A DNA stretch of 61,566 bases from positions 1-61,566 of the forward strand of contig JABWCM010000058.1 of NCBI GenBank assembly GCA_013360285.1, read 5' to 3'. Origin of the DNA: Myxococcales bacterium. GTDB taxonomy: Bacteria > Myxococcota_A > UBA9042 > JABWCM01. Of this stretch, positions 1 to 9,091 are shown piece after piece. The notes under the pieces are model-generated. The model was not told where the DNA came from and searched no databases. It saw nothing but the letters and a program-made list of their open reading frames with translations. The translations under genes were made by a program, and so were the position numbers. Each line of letters opens with the position of its first letter. Position 1 is the stretch's first letter.

Positions 1-100
1 CTGAGGAATATCGGGAATATTCCGCAAGGACGGGACTGGCCAAGGCAGCCTAAATTAGCAGAACAGGGTTCACTTATCTATTTCCGCTGACCCTCTCTGT
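1..100. repeat. Dispersed palindromic element, core plus right arm (cut by window start)
   Basis: The first 30 bases are identical to 15521-15550 and carry the core ATATCGGGAATAT. The right arm runs through AAATTAGC and CACTTATCTATTTCCG to the terminal CCGCTGACCCTCT. The left arm lies outside the window. This is the same family as the tandem pair at 15285-15602. Confidence 0.85.
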
Positions 101-134
101 CAATCGTCCCACGAGACCGATTTCTAAGTTCCTT

Positions 135-164
135 TTGAAGTCTCGATATCGAATCACGTATACT
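135..164 (+). promoter_or_regulatory. Sigma-70-type promoter for the lipoprotein gene
   Basis: TTGAAG (135-140) and TATACT (159-164) are 18 bp apart and match the -35 and -10 consensus well. A small hairpin (180-186 with 191-197) lies in the predicted leader, and TAGGAG (205-210) sits 9 bases before the ATG at 220. Prediction from sequence only. Confidence 0.55.
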
Positions 165-219
165 GCACGACCAATGGCTATTCAGCTCAGGCTGAATGTT
201 AACTTAGGAGTACATCTCA

Positions 220-1371
220 ATGCAGCGTTTTGGAATGTGGGTTCTGGCCTTGGCTTTTGTCGCCTGTTCGGAAAACTCCGACACCACCAACAACAACAAC
301 AACGACAGCAGTAAATCGGACGTGGCCGAGACACCCGATTCGGAAAATCCTGACCTGGACACACAACAACAACCACTCGACGGCACTGGGGAAGACTCCG
401 CCATAACAGATACGTCCAGCGTTGATGATTCAGCGGCCTCAGACATTTCAGTCACACCCGAGGACACCACAGTTCCCCCTGAAGACACACACGAAAATGA
501 CGCCGACATCCCGTGGACAGTCGACACGGTCCCATTGGGAGGCACTTGCCCCATGGAAGAATATGTCGGTGGCTTTTTGGTTGAAGTCTACGACGACTAT
601 TCGATTGTAGACGGCAAAGTGTTTGACTCGGTCAATCCGGCGAACATCCTAAAAGAAGTGAAGGTGGCGGGAGATTGTCGGATGTTGCAGTTGATTTACC
701 CGGTGTGTCTCCCGCCCTGCGGACCTGGATTTACCTGTGATTACGACGGCTCGTGCATCAAATACCCGGAACAAAAAGACATAGGTACAGTCACGGTAGA
801 AGGTCTCAGCCAAACCGTAGTGATGACACCCAAACCACCCAGTAACAGCTATTTTGACACAAAATTGCCCCATCCGGCCTTTGTTGATGGCGCATTGATT
901 CATGTGACAAGCACCGTGGGCTACGCCGGCAAATTGGATATGTATGGGATCGGCTCCAACCCGATTCAAATGGTAGAACCGAATTGGACGATTGAGCGAA
1001 ACAAACCGTTGGTCGTGGCGTGGGATCCGGCACCGGAAGGCGCTAGAACAAAGGTGGAACTCCGACTGAACATCGATCAGCATGGAAATTCGCCCGTAAA
1101 TCTGTTCTGCGAGTTGCCGGACACAGGCAAAGTGGAAATTGCCGCTGAGCTCATCAATCAGTTGTACGAGTTTGGGGTGTCCGGATATCCCAACGCCCGA
1201 TTGTCGCGACGCACCGTTGACTCGATGGAGATTGTGAGCGGATGTATCGATTTTATTGTTGGAGCCCCGAAATCTGCCGGAATCACCATTGTCGGCCATT
1301 ACCCTTGCTCAAGTCAGAACGATTGCCCCGAGGGCCTCACATGTAACTTTGCTATCGAAACCTGCGAATAG
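220..1371 (+). CDS. Cys-containing lipoprotein of unknown function
   Basis: 383 aa. A short hydrophobic signal ends in a lipobox-like FVAC with Cys16 as the lipidation site, so an envelope lipoprotein is likely. Residues about 20-110 are low complexity: an Asn run, then Asp/Glu/Thr/Pro-rich sequence typical of a disordered tether. The rest appears globular. It carries paired cysteines in the middle (CLPPCGPGFTC, then a DYDGSC motif) and a C-terminal cluster of the form CSSQNDCPEGLTCNF, like the Cys-rich mini-repeats of myxobacterial surface proteins. The ATG has a TAGGAG ribosome site 9 bases upstream, and an intrinsic terminator follows at 1391-1422. I do not recognise a catalytic domain; a surface or binding role is inference. 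Confidence 0.85.
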   Translation: MQRFGMWVLALAFVACSENSDTTNNNNNDSSKSDVAETPDSENPDLDTQQQPLDGTGEDSAITDTSSVDDSAASDISVTPEDTTVPPEDTHENDADIPWTVDTVPLGGTCPMEEYVGGFLVEVYDDYSIVDGKVFDSVNPANILKEVKVAGDCRMLQLIYPVCLPPCGPGFTCDYDGSCIKYPEQKDIGTVTVEGLSQTVVMTPKPPSNSYFDTKLPHPAFVDGALIHVTSTVGYAGKLDMYGIGSNPIQMVEPNWTIERNKPLVVAWDPAPEGARTKVELRLNIDQHGNSPVNLFCELPDTGKVEIAAELINQLYEFGVSGYPNARLSRRTVDSMEIVSGCIDFIVGAPKSAGITIVGHYPCSSQNDCPEGLTCNFAIETCE

Positions 1372-1390
1372 CTCACGTTTACACTGCCAT

Positions 1391-1422
1391 AACACCAGCC
1401 ACCTAGGTGGCTGGTGTTTTTT
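1391..1422 (+). terminator. Intrinsic terminator after the lipoprotein gene
   Basis: A perfect 13-bp stem (1391-1403 with 1406-1418) has a 2-base loop and runs straight into eight T residues, 20 bases after the stop codon. Its right half is also the left end of the inverted-repeat element 1403-1568. Confidence 0.85.
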
Positions 1423-1568
1423 AGGGGAATTTTTGGCCAGTCGAATTTGAACCGGATCGTCCGGAAAAATCCTGAGTCATATCGGGAATATGGCGCAGGA
1501 ATTTTTACGGGCTAGACGGCCAAAGGCGGCCAGGACAAAAATTTCATCAAAAAACACCAGCCACCTAG
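1403..1568. repeat. 166-bp inverted-repeat element with ATATCGGGAATAT core
   Basis: Perfect 20-bp terminal inverted repeats lie at 1403-1422 (CTAGGTGGCTGGTGTTTT and on) and 1549-1568. Inside are further imperfect inverted arms (GGCCAGT... / ...GGCCAGGAC) and, at 1471-1500, the core CATATCGGGAATATGG with GCGCAGG. The same core, inverted, occurs at 34267-34294 and 52147-52176, where the outer arms are different. Confidence 0.8.
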
Positions 1569-1613
1569 TCCGCTCCCAGGTTATTTACCAAACTCAGATT
1601 TCGGAGGTTGCCC

Positions 1614-2681
1614 TTGCTTATTAAATTAGCACGATTGTTTACCTTGTTCTTACTCGTCGCGCTGGTTGCGGGAACAACCGCGACAGTATGGGCTGCACCG
1701 GGAAAAGTCGACATACGGGCCATTCACCGCGAAGGGCCCACAAACTTAAGTGAATTGTTCACCCGTGAACTCAACTCGGCCAAAAAGCAAAACAAACGAA
1801 CGCTTGTCATGTTTACAGCAGACTGGTGTAGTCCGTGTAAGGCGATAAAGGAGCATATTGACAGCAGCTCCTACGTTCAAAAAGCACTGGCAAAGGTCAA
1901 GATATTGTTGATCGACGTCGACGAGTGGCGTGGTCCCGCCCACGAACTGATTGCGGGTGCGGTACCGGACAAGTTACCCATGATAGTCAGCGTGGATTCC
2001 GCCGGAAAAATGGTCCGGTTATCAATGGGCACCGATTTGGGACTGGTCAGCGACAAAGTGGTCGGCGACAATCTGAAACGACTTGCGGAAGGACAAGCGC
2101 CCATTATTCCCGCCGATTACAACAACCCAGACAAACAGCGAGAGTTGATCGTTGCGTCGGCGAAAAAAGACAAGGAGCGCGTGGCCAATCTTCCCGCAGT
2201 CACCGTCTCCAACGTCGGCCAGAAACGGCTGAACAACGGCGAAGTAGAATTTACGTTTGATTTACATATCCAAAACCACGATTCGCGACGGCGGTGGTTT
2301 GCGTTTCCTGTAACTCCGGGAAACTCGGTGCCGACAGTCAGCCAGGTTTCCGGTTGGGACGTTGTGCGATTCGATGAACATGTACGGGCGTACATGCTCA
2401 AACTTGCTGGCCCCGTCGAGTTTTACGTTATTCCGTTAAGCAACTATGGGTCGGTTACGTTGAAGAAATTTGTGATGAAAGCGGGACAGGGAAAAAACAA
2501 GCTGGAAATCGCCGAATTGGACAACATGACAATAGGTGGCCAAAAGGCCGAATTTGACAAAAAAGTCCCGTACTCGTTGGATATTGGTGATGCGAACAAA
2601 CTGACAATTGCAAAAAAGATCACAAATAATACAAAAATTGAAACTCCGGTTGTCAAACGACACGAAGTCATTTTGAAGTAA
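1614..2681 (+). CDS. Secreted thioredoxin-fold protein
   Basis: About 355 aa. The TTG at 1614 is preferred over the in-frame TTG at 1608, because GGAGG (1603-1607) lies 6 bases before 1614 but abuts 1608. An N-terminal hydrophobic segment ending near WAAPG looks like a Sec signal peptide. Residues about 35-150 form a thioredoxin-like domain with the redox motif WCSPC and the cis-Pro-type segment DKLPMIVSVD, as in DsbD-gamma/thioredoxin_7 proteins. The C-terminal 200 residues (about 170-355) are beta-rich with no family I recognise. It probably acts as a periplasmic thiol reductase or oxidase. No electron-donor partner (DsbD or CcdA) is adjacent, so its substrate is unknown. Confidence 0.8.
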   Translation: MLIKLARLFTLFLLVALVAGTTATVWAAPGKVDIRAIHREGPTNLSELFTRELNSAKKQNKRTLVMFTADWCSPCKAIKEHIDSSSYVQKALAKVKILLIDVDEWRGPAHELIAGAVPDKLPMIVSVDSAGKMVRLSMGTDLGLVSDKVVGDNLKRLAEGQAPIIPADYNNPDKQRELIVASAKKDKERVANLPAVTVSNVGQKRLNNGEVEFTFDLHIQNHDSRRRWFAFPVTPGNSVPTVSQVSGWDVVRFDEHVRAYMLKLAGPVEFYVIPLSNYGSVTLKKFVMKAGQGKNKLEIAELDNMTIGGQKAEFDKKVPYSLDIGDANKLTIAKKITNNTKIETPVVKRHEVILK

Positions 2682-2767
2682 ACCCGTGCCGTTTAACCTA
2701 AGTCGCCTTGGGGCAAGTGTGTCGAAGCACCCCGAATTTTGCCCGAGCAGACTTCCAACGCCGCAGG

Positions 2768-4396
2768 TTAATTGGCGACCCCCACAATCTTTCCGTCCAC
2801 AAGATCGACACGATGCGCTTGTGGTTCTTTTGGTAATCCCGGCATACGTAATATATCGCCAAGTAGAGGAACAATATACCCGGCTCCCGCGGCGAGAATG
2901 ACATTACGAATGGTGAGATCAAAGTCTGTAGGTCGCCCATGTAGTGATGGGTCATCGGACAACGACTTCTGGGTTTTCGCCACACAGAGGGGCAGATGTC
3001 CGTAACCAAATCTCCGTATGGCGTCCAGATCCTTACGCGCCGCCGCAGTCCACACGACACCATGGGCACCGTAAATCACTCGGGCTACAATGTTCATCTT
3101 TTCTTCGGCAGAAACGTGTGCCTCGTACAGAGGACGAAAACAATTGTCGGCAGCTTTTGCGACTCGAACAACGACCTCGGCTAAGGCGGTCCCACCTTCC
3201 GCACCACGGGCGTACACGTCGGACACCGCAAATGGTACATTGAGCCGTTCACATTCCCTCCGAACCGCTGCAATTTCGTCATCGTGATCATTGCCAAATC
3301 GGTTAAGCGCCACAATCGGTAAGATACCGTAGGCACGAATACTCTCCAAATGTTTGTCGAGATTCTGAAGGCCAAGCTCAACTTTGCCGACATCTGGACG
3401 TTCCAGATCCGCTTTCCCGACGCCGCCGTGCATCTTCAACGCCCGGACTGTTGCCACCAAAACAACCGCTTCAGGCCGCAAGTTGGCCTGCACACATTTG
3501 ATATCAAAGAACTTTTCTGCACCGAGATCAAAACCAAATCCCGCTTCGGTCACAGTCCAATCGGCATACGCCATTGCCATCTTCGTGGCAATCACCGAAT
3601 TGCATCCATGCGCAATATTCGCAAACGGACCGCCATGTACCAACGCCGGAACACCGTCGATGGTTTGCACCAGATTCGGTAACATCGCATCCCGAAGCAA
3701 TGCCATCATTGCCCCCGTCGCCTGCAACTGATTTGCGGTGACGGGGTTCCCGGAGTGAGTTAACCCTACAATGATTCGGCCAAGGCGAGCGCGAAGGTCT
3801 TCCGGATCTTCGGCAAGGCACAACGCAGCCATCACCTCGCTCGCGGGAGTAATGTCAAATCCCGTTTCCCGCGGTACTCCCTGAGCGGTTCCACCTAATC
3901 CCACAACAACATTTCGTAACGAGCGGTCATTGAGGTCAACCACACGGCGCCAAAGGATCCGAGTCGTATCCATTCCCAAAGAATTGCCAAAATGAAGGTG
4001 ATTGTCGATCAACGCCGCCAGCAGATTGTGCGCCGTGGAAATTGCATGGAAATCTCCCAAGAAATGTAAGTTAATATCGTCCTGCGGAACGATAATCGCC
4101 TTCCCCCCACCCGTTGCCCCACCTTTTCTTCCGAATACAGGACCCAGAGAAGGTTCGCGTAATGCCAGGCACACCTTTTCACCAATTTTCGCCAATCCCT
4201 GCGCCAAACCAATCGATGTCGTGGTTTTACCCTCTCCTGCATCGGTGGGAGTGATAGCGCTGACAAGGATCAACTTCCCCGGTTCGCGCCCCGACCGTTG
4301 CGCCGCCAAAGCAATTTTTCCTTTGTCGTGACCATAGGGAAGAAAGTGGTCGGAATGGATTCCAAGAGAACGAGCAACTTCAAAAATGGGAAGCAT
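2768..4396 (-). CDS. fhs: Formate--tetrahydrofolate ligase
   Basis: 542 aa, cytoplasmic; makes 10-formyl-THF from formate, THF and ATP to feed one-carbon metabolism. Family landmarks are clear: the ATP-binding loop TPTDAGEGKTTTSIGLAQGL near residues 50-70, then REPSLGPVFGRKGGATGGG, DINLHFLGDFHAI and the C-terminal IVPLLGDILRMPGLP. Length matches the usual 540-560 aa. The ATG at 4396 gives the normal N-terminus (MLPIFEVARSLGI); an in-frame TTG at 4408 would add four residues. Neither has a strong Shine-Dalgarno sequence. The gene stands alone, converging on the thioredoxin-fold gene, with no folD beside it. Confidence 0.96.
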   Translation of the reverse strand: MLPIFEVARSLGIHSDHFLPYGHDKGKIALAAQRSGREPGKLILVSAITPTDAGEGKTTTSIGLAQGLAKIGEKVCLALREPSLGPVFGRKGGATGGGKAIIVPQDDINLHFLGDFHAISTAHNLLAALIDNHLHFGNSLGMDTTRILWRRVVDLNDRSLRNVVVGLGGTAQGVPRETGFDITPASEVMAALCLAEDPEDLRARLGRIIVGLTHSGNPVTANQLQATGAMMALLRDAMLPNLVQTIDGVPALVHGGPFANIAHGCNSVIATKMAMAYADWTVTEAGFGFDLGAEKFFDIKCVQANLRPEAVVLVATVRALKMHGGVGKADLERPDVGKVELGLQNLDKHLESIRAYGILPIVALNRFGNDHDDEIAAVRRECERLNVPFAVSDVYARGAEGGTALAEVVVRVAKAADNCFRPLYEAHVSAEEKMNIVARVIYGAHGVVWTAAARKDLDAIRRFGYGHLPLCVAKTQKSLSDDPSLHGRPTDFDLTIRNVILAAGAGYIVPLLGDILRMPGLPKEPQAHRVDLVDGKIVGVAN

Positions 4397-4651
4397 TGCA
4401 GCACCCAAACTTCGGCGGGGTGATGGATCGTGAAAACAGCCGCCTCAAACCCCAAACAGCTCGGCCGTTTTCTCTCGATACGTATGTATTTAGCGAGGTC
4501 CGTGGACGATGCGGCAAAAAGCGGCTTTTGGGGGCCTTTATGCTTTGCACCTCACACCGACGTGGCTCAGCAACCACGTCCACCGCCTCGGCAGTGTACT
4601 CGGGTGCTTCGCAAAGTGGAAGGGATGTCGAACAAACGGGGTGGTAATTGG

Positions 4652-7600
4652 TTACGGACTCACCATCCACGTCAGAGGTACAATTGACGGCGACAAATCG
4701 ATCTCCTTCTGCAACTTAGCATAGTTCGGATGAGTAACATAGACTTCGTATTTTCCAACATAAAGATCTTGAAACAGAAAGTATCCGTTGACATCTGTCG
4801 TCGTCTTTTTCCCGTAGGGATGTACCTCAACGATGGCCTCCGAAACAGGCATGTTGGTTGGATTTTTCACGTAGCCAAACAGATTCATTTTCGACGGCTC
4901 GACCCCGATCTGCAACTGATACTGCGCTGCGGTGGGTGTTAGATTGCCCATTAAGTCCTCGGCAGCCAAATGAAAATGGTACGTCCCAGGGCCAATGGGA
5001 ATTCCCTTCCAATCGTGAGTCAACACCACCTGGGAATTTGGTGAAAACGTGAAGCCGTCGTCTTCGGTTCCGGGCAACGTTCCGAAATGATGGTCCAATT
5101 TGTACCAGTATCCAGCAAACTGCCCTGGGCTCACCCCACTGGGTGTCGACCAGGACATGGTGACGGTTGTTTTCTGAGGCTCGGAATACCAAGCGGTTTG
5201 GTTAGGGTGGGTCGAAGATGTCAAATTAGGAGGCGAACTGTTCACATAAAACGAATATTTGTTCGCAATCGTGCTGGTTTCTGCATTCGAATGAACAGTG
5301 ACGACATATAAATACCATGTGCCTGCCGAATTAAAAGCAGACCCCGGAATGACTACGTCCGGATCGGTAGTGTACGTACCCACCGCAGGAGTTAACTGAA
5401 AGGTCGGTGATTTGGACAAGGCCCACCAATAACCGGCCGCGCCGGGATAAGGTTTACTCCACGTCGCGTGAAAGGAGTCGAAGGTGTTGTTGTAGGCTCC
5501 ACCGGCAAACGGATGGGTGTCGCTTTGAATATCGAGCGGCGGCAGGTAGGAAATATTGGTAACGGCACCGGTGATAAGCCCATTGTTCACATAATTACCA
5601 CCATGAACAATTTTTACCCTTCCCTGCCCGCCTTCTCCACCATTGGTGTTGTATTGACCGGTGAAACACGACACGTTGAATGGGTTGGCGGTCGCGCCCA
5701 AACCGCCGGACGCAGACAAAGTACCCCCCACTGTTACGCCAGGTGCTGCAAGAAGGATGGAACCGCCCGCGCCACCACCCGAACCTGCGGTGAGGTTTCC
5801 CATTTCCCCACTGAAACCATCTGCAAGTACGGCACCGAGAATCGTTACGTCTTGAGTACCAAAAAGACGGACAACCCCTCCGCCGTTCCCGCCACTTGCG
5901 CTATCGGTGCAACCTTGAAACTCGCTGTAATAAAAACAGCCATCTCCTCCGCGTCCCCCTGATGACACTTCAAGGTCGTAGGAAGTATTCAGAACCGGAC
6001 CACCGTTTTTTCCTGGACAGACACCACAGTCACAACTTCCAAACTGACTGAACTTATACTTGTAGCTGACATTGGCCGATTTACCCCCAACCGTTCCGTT
6101 GCCTCCTCCACTGGCACCAGTACGCCCATTTCCCGTGTTGCAATTCAAATCGTCGCATATTCCAAAATCAATCCCGGTTTTTGTCGTTCCTTTACCAGAA
6201 AGATTGATCACAGAACCCGGATCAACAAATATCGACTGTGCAAAAACAGTAAGGCTGGCGTCAGGACTATTGCACGTCACGACCGCTCCACCCTGTACAA
6301 CAAAGTCGCCGTTGACTGTCCGTAAATCCACAATCCCGCACAACTGAGTATTCTGGCTAATGACAACCGAACATCCGCCGCCAACACAACCCGACGGGGC
6401 GGGGCATGCCACACCCTCGTTCCACACGGTACAACCCTCCGCACCGAGTTCACATGTCCGAAATAGTGCGTTGGAGCAGTCGGTGGCACCAAGTACACAT
6501 TCGTCGGTACACGGTGCAACACACTGACCCTGTTCACATACGAACCCAACAGAGCATGAAGCGGCGTCACTCCACTCGGTACACCCCGACGTACCGACGA
6601 TGCAAGTCACGACACCATTATCTTCGCACTTGGTAGCATTAAGTAAACATTCGTCCATACAACTGATGACGCACACACCCAACACACAGGTGGTACCACC
6701 TTGGCACGGCTGAGGCTCGGACCAGACGGGGCACCCCGCCGAGGATAACTCACATGACCGTATACCTTCTCCTACACACTCTTTGGTTCCCGGCGTACAG
6801 ACCGCAACACAAGCCAGTGACCCAGGCGTGGGGCTTAAAACAACAAAAAAATCTGCTTTGTTGTTGTCGGTGTCGACTAAGTCGAGGGACCGCGAAAGGC
6901 TAGACCCCGCAGGTGGATCCAACGTCGGCGTACCTTCGCCGGCAAAAACCAATGGCGACGGAAAATCGCCGTACCCGACAGCGTCAACAACAACGCCCTC
7001 ATCGTCTAGTAACTGAATTGAGTCGGGGCCATTTTGGTAGTCAACATTGTCATCCAACAAGTCGGCAAGCGCGATCATCACCGGGTCGGCGTCCGGGTGG
7101 ACAATCAAATAGATGCCGTCCGACGGAATAGACCCACTCAGAACAATTTCGTTGTATACACCTCCGCCATTCCCGTTGACCCCCCGCACGCCATAGCCGG
7201 TCAAATCGGCACCAGGTGGGCCCACGATCTCGACGAAAGTGTTCACATCGGTACCAATCGAGTCATACAAGACCTCCGACAACAGAATCGGGGTACCCGG
7301 GGCGGTCTCGCAGGTATCTAAGCAGCCGTTGCCATTGACGTCGACCTCTGCCGATAATCCAATTCCAAGCGCAAACGCAATGGCAATTTGGACATCAACC
7401 ACGTCCGGTGACCCATCGCAATTGACATCTGCGGCTGAATCGTATCCGGTAGCACACGCGGGCACTCCACCTGTACCCCCGAGGCTCCACAATGCGACCA
7501 ATATATAACACTGTACGTCGACGATATTGGTAACCCCGTTTTGATCGAGATCGGCTAGGGGCAACGTACATTGAGCAGAAGCGGCAGCCGGCGACTGCCA

Positions 7601-7681
7601 CAGAAACCACAGCATAGTCACCGCGGCGGTCAGGAGCCGGAAAGGCGCTTGGTTTTTTGGATGCGACACAATGGTGTTCAT
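4652..7681 (-). CDS. Large secreted multidomain protein (dockerin-like, lamin-tail, Cys repeats, Gly-rich)
   Basis: 1009 aa from the ATG at 7681, which has AGGAAG 8 bases upstream; longer readings to 7969 lack support. Order of parts: signal peptide ending near ASAQC (residue 37); two dockerin-like Ca-binding repeats (DLDQNGVTNIVDV, DVNCDGSPDVVDV) plus DVNGNGC at 44-120; a lamin-tail domain at about 131-290 (LLSEVLYDSIGTD...FVEIVG); four or five short Cys repeats of the CTPGTKECVGEG/CTDECVLGATDC type at 291-435; a Gly/Ser-rich beta stretch; Fn3-like modules; and a carboxypeptidase-regulatory-like domain at the C-terminus (MNLFGYVKNPTNMPVSEAIVEVHPYG). It is probably an extracellular or surface protein. 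Function unknown; no enzyme motif seen. Confidence 0.88.
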   Translation of the reverse strand: MNTIVSHPKNQAPFRLLTAAVTMLWFLWQSPAAASAQCTLPLADLDQNGVTNIVDVQCYILVALWSLGGTGGVPACATGYDSAADVNCDGSPDVVDVQIAIAFALGIGLSAEVDVNGNGCLDTCETAPGTPILLSEVLYDSIGTDVNTFVEIVGPPGADLTGYGVRGVNGNGGGVYNEIVLSGSIPSDGIYLIVHPDADPVMIALADLLDDNVDYQNGPDSIQLLDDEGVVVDAVGYGDFPSPLVFAGEGTPTLDPPAGSSLSRSLDLVDTDNNKADFFVVLSPTPGSLACVAVCTPGTKECVGEGIRSCELSSAGCPVWSEPQPCQGGTTCVLGVCVISCMDECLLNATKCEDNGVVTCIVGTSGCTEWSDAASCSVGFVCEQGQCVAPCTDECVLGATDCSNALFRTCELGAEGCTVWNEGVACPAPSGCVGGGCSVVISQNTQLCGIVDLRTVNGDFVVQGGAVVTCNSPDASLTVFAQSIFVDPGSVINLSGKGTTKTGIDFGICDDLNCNTGNGRTGASGGGNGTVGGKSANVSYKYKFSQFGSCDCGVCPGKNGGPVLNTSYDLEVSSGGRGGDGCFYYSEFQGCTDSASGGNGGGVVRLFGTQDVTILGAVLADGFSGEMGNLTAGSGGGAGGSILLAAPGVTVGGTLSASGGLGATANPFNVSCFTGQYNTNGGEGGQGRVKIVHGGNYVNNGLITGAVTNISYLPPLDIQSDTHPFAGGAYNNTFDSFHATWSKPYPGAAGYWWALSKSPTFQLTPAVGTYTTDPDVVIPGSAFNSAGTWYLYVVTVHSNAETSTIANKYSFYVNSSPPNLTSSTHPNQTAWYSEPQKTTVTMSWSTPSGVSPGQFAGYWYKLDHHFGTLPGTEDDGFTFSPNSQVVLTHDWKGIPIGPGTYHFHLAAEDLMGNLTPTAAQYQLQIGVEPSKMNLFGYVKNPTNMPVSEAIVEVHPYGKKTTTDVNGYFLFQDLYVGKYEVYVTHPNYAKLQKEIDLSPSIVPLTWMVSP

Positions 7682-7893
7682 AATATGCACTTCCTGAATC
7701 GGGTTAATATCGTCCTCGCAAATCGAAGAGGCGGCATTCGAACCGAGTGAATACTCGGATTCAAGACCAAACTCATAACACATTGAAACAGAAGACATTA
7801 TGAACGAAATCCGTCGGCTTGTTTGGGCTGGTATCTCGGAACAAGCAACGTCAGGACATCCAAACGAATAGAAGACGTCAAATGGAGATTCGA

Positions 7894-9057
7894 ATGAACA
7901 AGACCAAAACGATGGGTGTTCAAAAAAAAGCACGACTTGCTCGAAAACGAACCAATCGGCCCGGGACACCGCCCGGGTGGCTTACAGAGCAACCAGGTTC
8001 GGTACCTTCACGAGCAAACTGCATTGCTTTCGACGAAAGCGGGGTTTTTGAGCAAGAATTTGGGAATGCACACGAAATAGAGACCATTCGTCAAGGCAAA
8101 CGCAACGTATGGGTCAATGTCGATGGGCTTGGGGACATTGAGTTGCTTCGGTCCATTGGCGATGTTTTCCAACTTCACCCGCTGGCGTTGGAAGACGTCG
8201 TTCACGTTCACCAACGCCCGAAGCTGGAAACATACGGCGACATGATCTTTTTTGTGGCACGTAAACCGATAGGCACCGAGACCAGTGAAACCGAACAGAT
8301 TGGCATGTTTCTGGGTGCAAACTTTGTGGTAACGTTTCAAGAACACCCTGCCGACGATGCACTGGAACATGTCCGCAACCGCATCCGGAAAAATGCACCG
8401 CGGATGCTGGAAAGCACACCGGATTATCTCGCGTATGCCGTACTCGATTCCATTGTCGACAGTTATTTTCCGGTGCTGGAGGTTTTTGGAGAACGGCTGG
8501 AAGAATTGGAAGACGAAGTACTAACGTGTGTTACCGACAAAACTCTCAGTAAGATACACCTTGTCAAACGAGATCTACTTAATTTAAGACGATCGGTTTG
8601 GCCACAACGAGATGCTCTCAATGCGGTGATTCGCGACCCTAGCCCGTTCATCAAAGAAGAAACCAAGGTGTTTTTACGCGACTGCTACGACCACACGATA
8701 CAGATTATCGATTTGGTTGAAACTTATCGAGAAATCGCATCAGGACTCATCGAAGTATATCTATCCACCTTAAGTAACCGCATGAATGACGTAATGCGGC
8801 TACTAACAGTCGTTTCAACCATTTTTATCCCGCTGACCTTTATTGTCGGACTCTACGGCATGAACTTCGACACAACATTCCCGCTCAACATGCCGGAACT
8901 GAAGTGGCAATACGGTTATCCCGCCGTATTACTCGCCATGTCCGTGGTCGGAATTGGTCTGTGGACATTGTTCCGCAGGCGGGGATGGACCAATGCATCG
9001 GTTGGAAGCAACATGACAGAAACCGGAACTAAAAATCACGCTAAACACCCCCAATAG
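7894..9057 (+). CDS. corA: CorA-family magnesium/cobalt transporter
   Basis: 387 aa from the ATG at 7894, chosen because GGAG (7884-7887) lies 6 bases upstream; earlier in-frame starts exist at 7882 (ATG) and 7819 (TTG). A long acidic, helical cytoplasmic domain is followed by two C-terminal membrane helices. The first ends in the family signature YGMNF, whose GMN forms the selectivity ring of the pentameric channel. The connecting loop (TTFPLNMPELKWQYG) matches the conserved MPEL pattern. It should mediate passive Mg2+/Co2+ uptake at the inner membrane. It converges with the TPR/HEAT gene and has no obvious partner. Confidence 0.95.
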   Translation: MNKTKTMGVQKKARLARKRTNRPGTPPGWLTEQPGSVPSRANCIAFDESGVFEQEFGNAHEIETIRQGKRNVWVNVDGLGDIELLRSIGDVFQLHPLALEDVVHVHQRPKLETYGDMIFFVARKPIGTETSETEQIGMFLGANFVVTFQEHPADDALEHVRNRIRKNAPRMLESTPDYLAYAVLDSIVDSYFPVLEVFGERLEELEDEVLTCVTDKTLSKIHLVKRDLLNLRRSVWPQRDALNAVIRDPSPFIKEETKVFLRDCYDHTIQIIDLVETYREIASGLIEVYLSTLSNRMNDVMRLLTVVSTIFIPLTFIVGLYGMNFDTTFPLNMPELKWQYGYPAVLLAMSVVGIGLWTLFRRRGWTNASVGSNMTETGTKNHAKHPQ

Positions 9058-9091
9058 TCGTCGATTCGCTGAATGCAGGATAATTTCGCAC

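Noticed and set aside
7682-7969. N-terminal extension of the large secreted protein
   Set aside because: The signal peptide starts at 7681 with its own AGGAAG site; the extension would put about 96 residues before it and overlaps the corA start.
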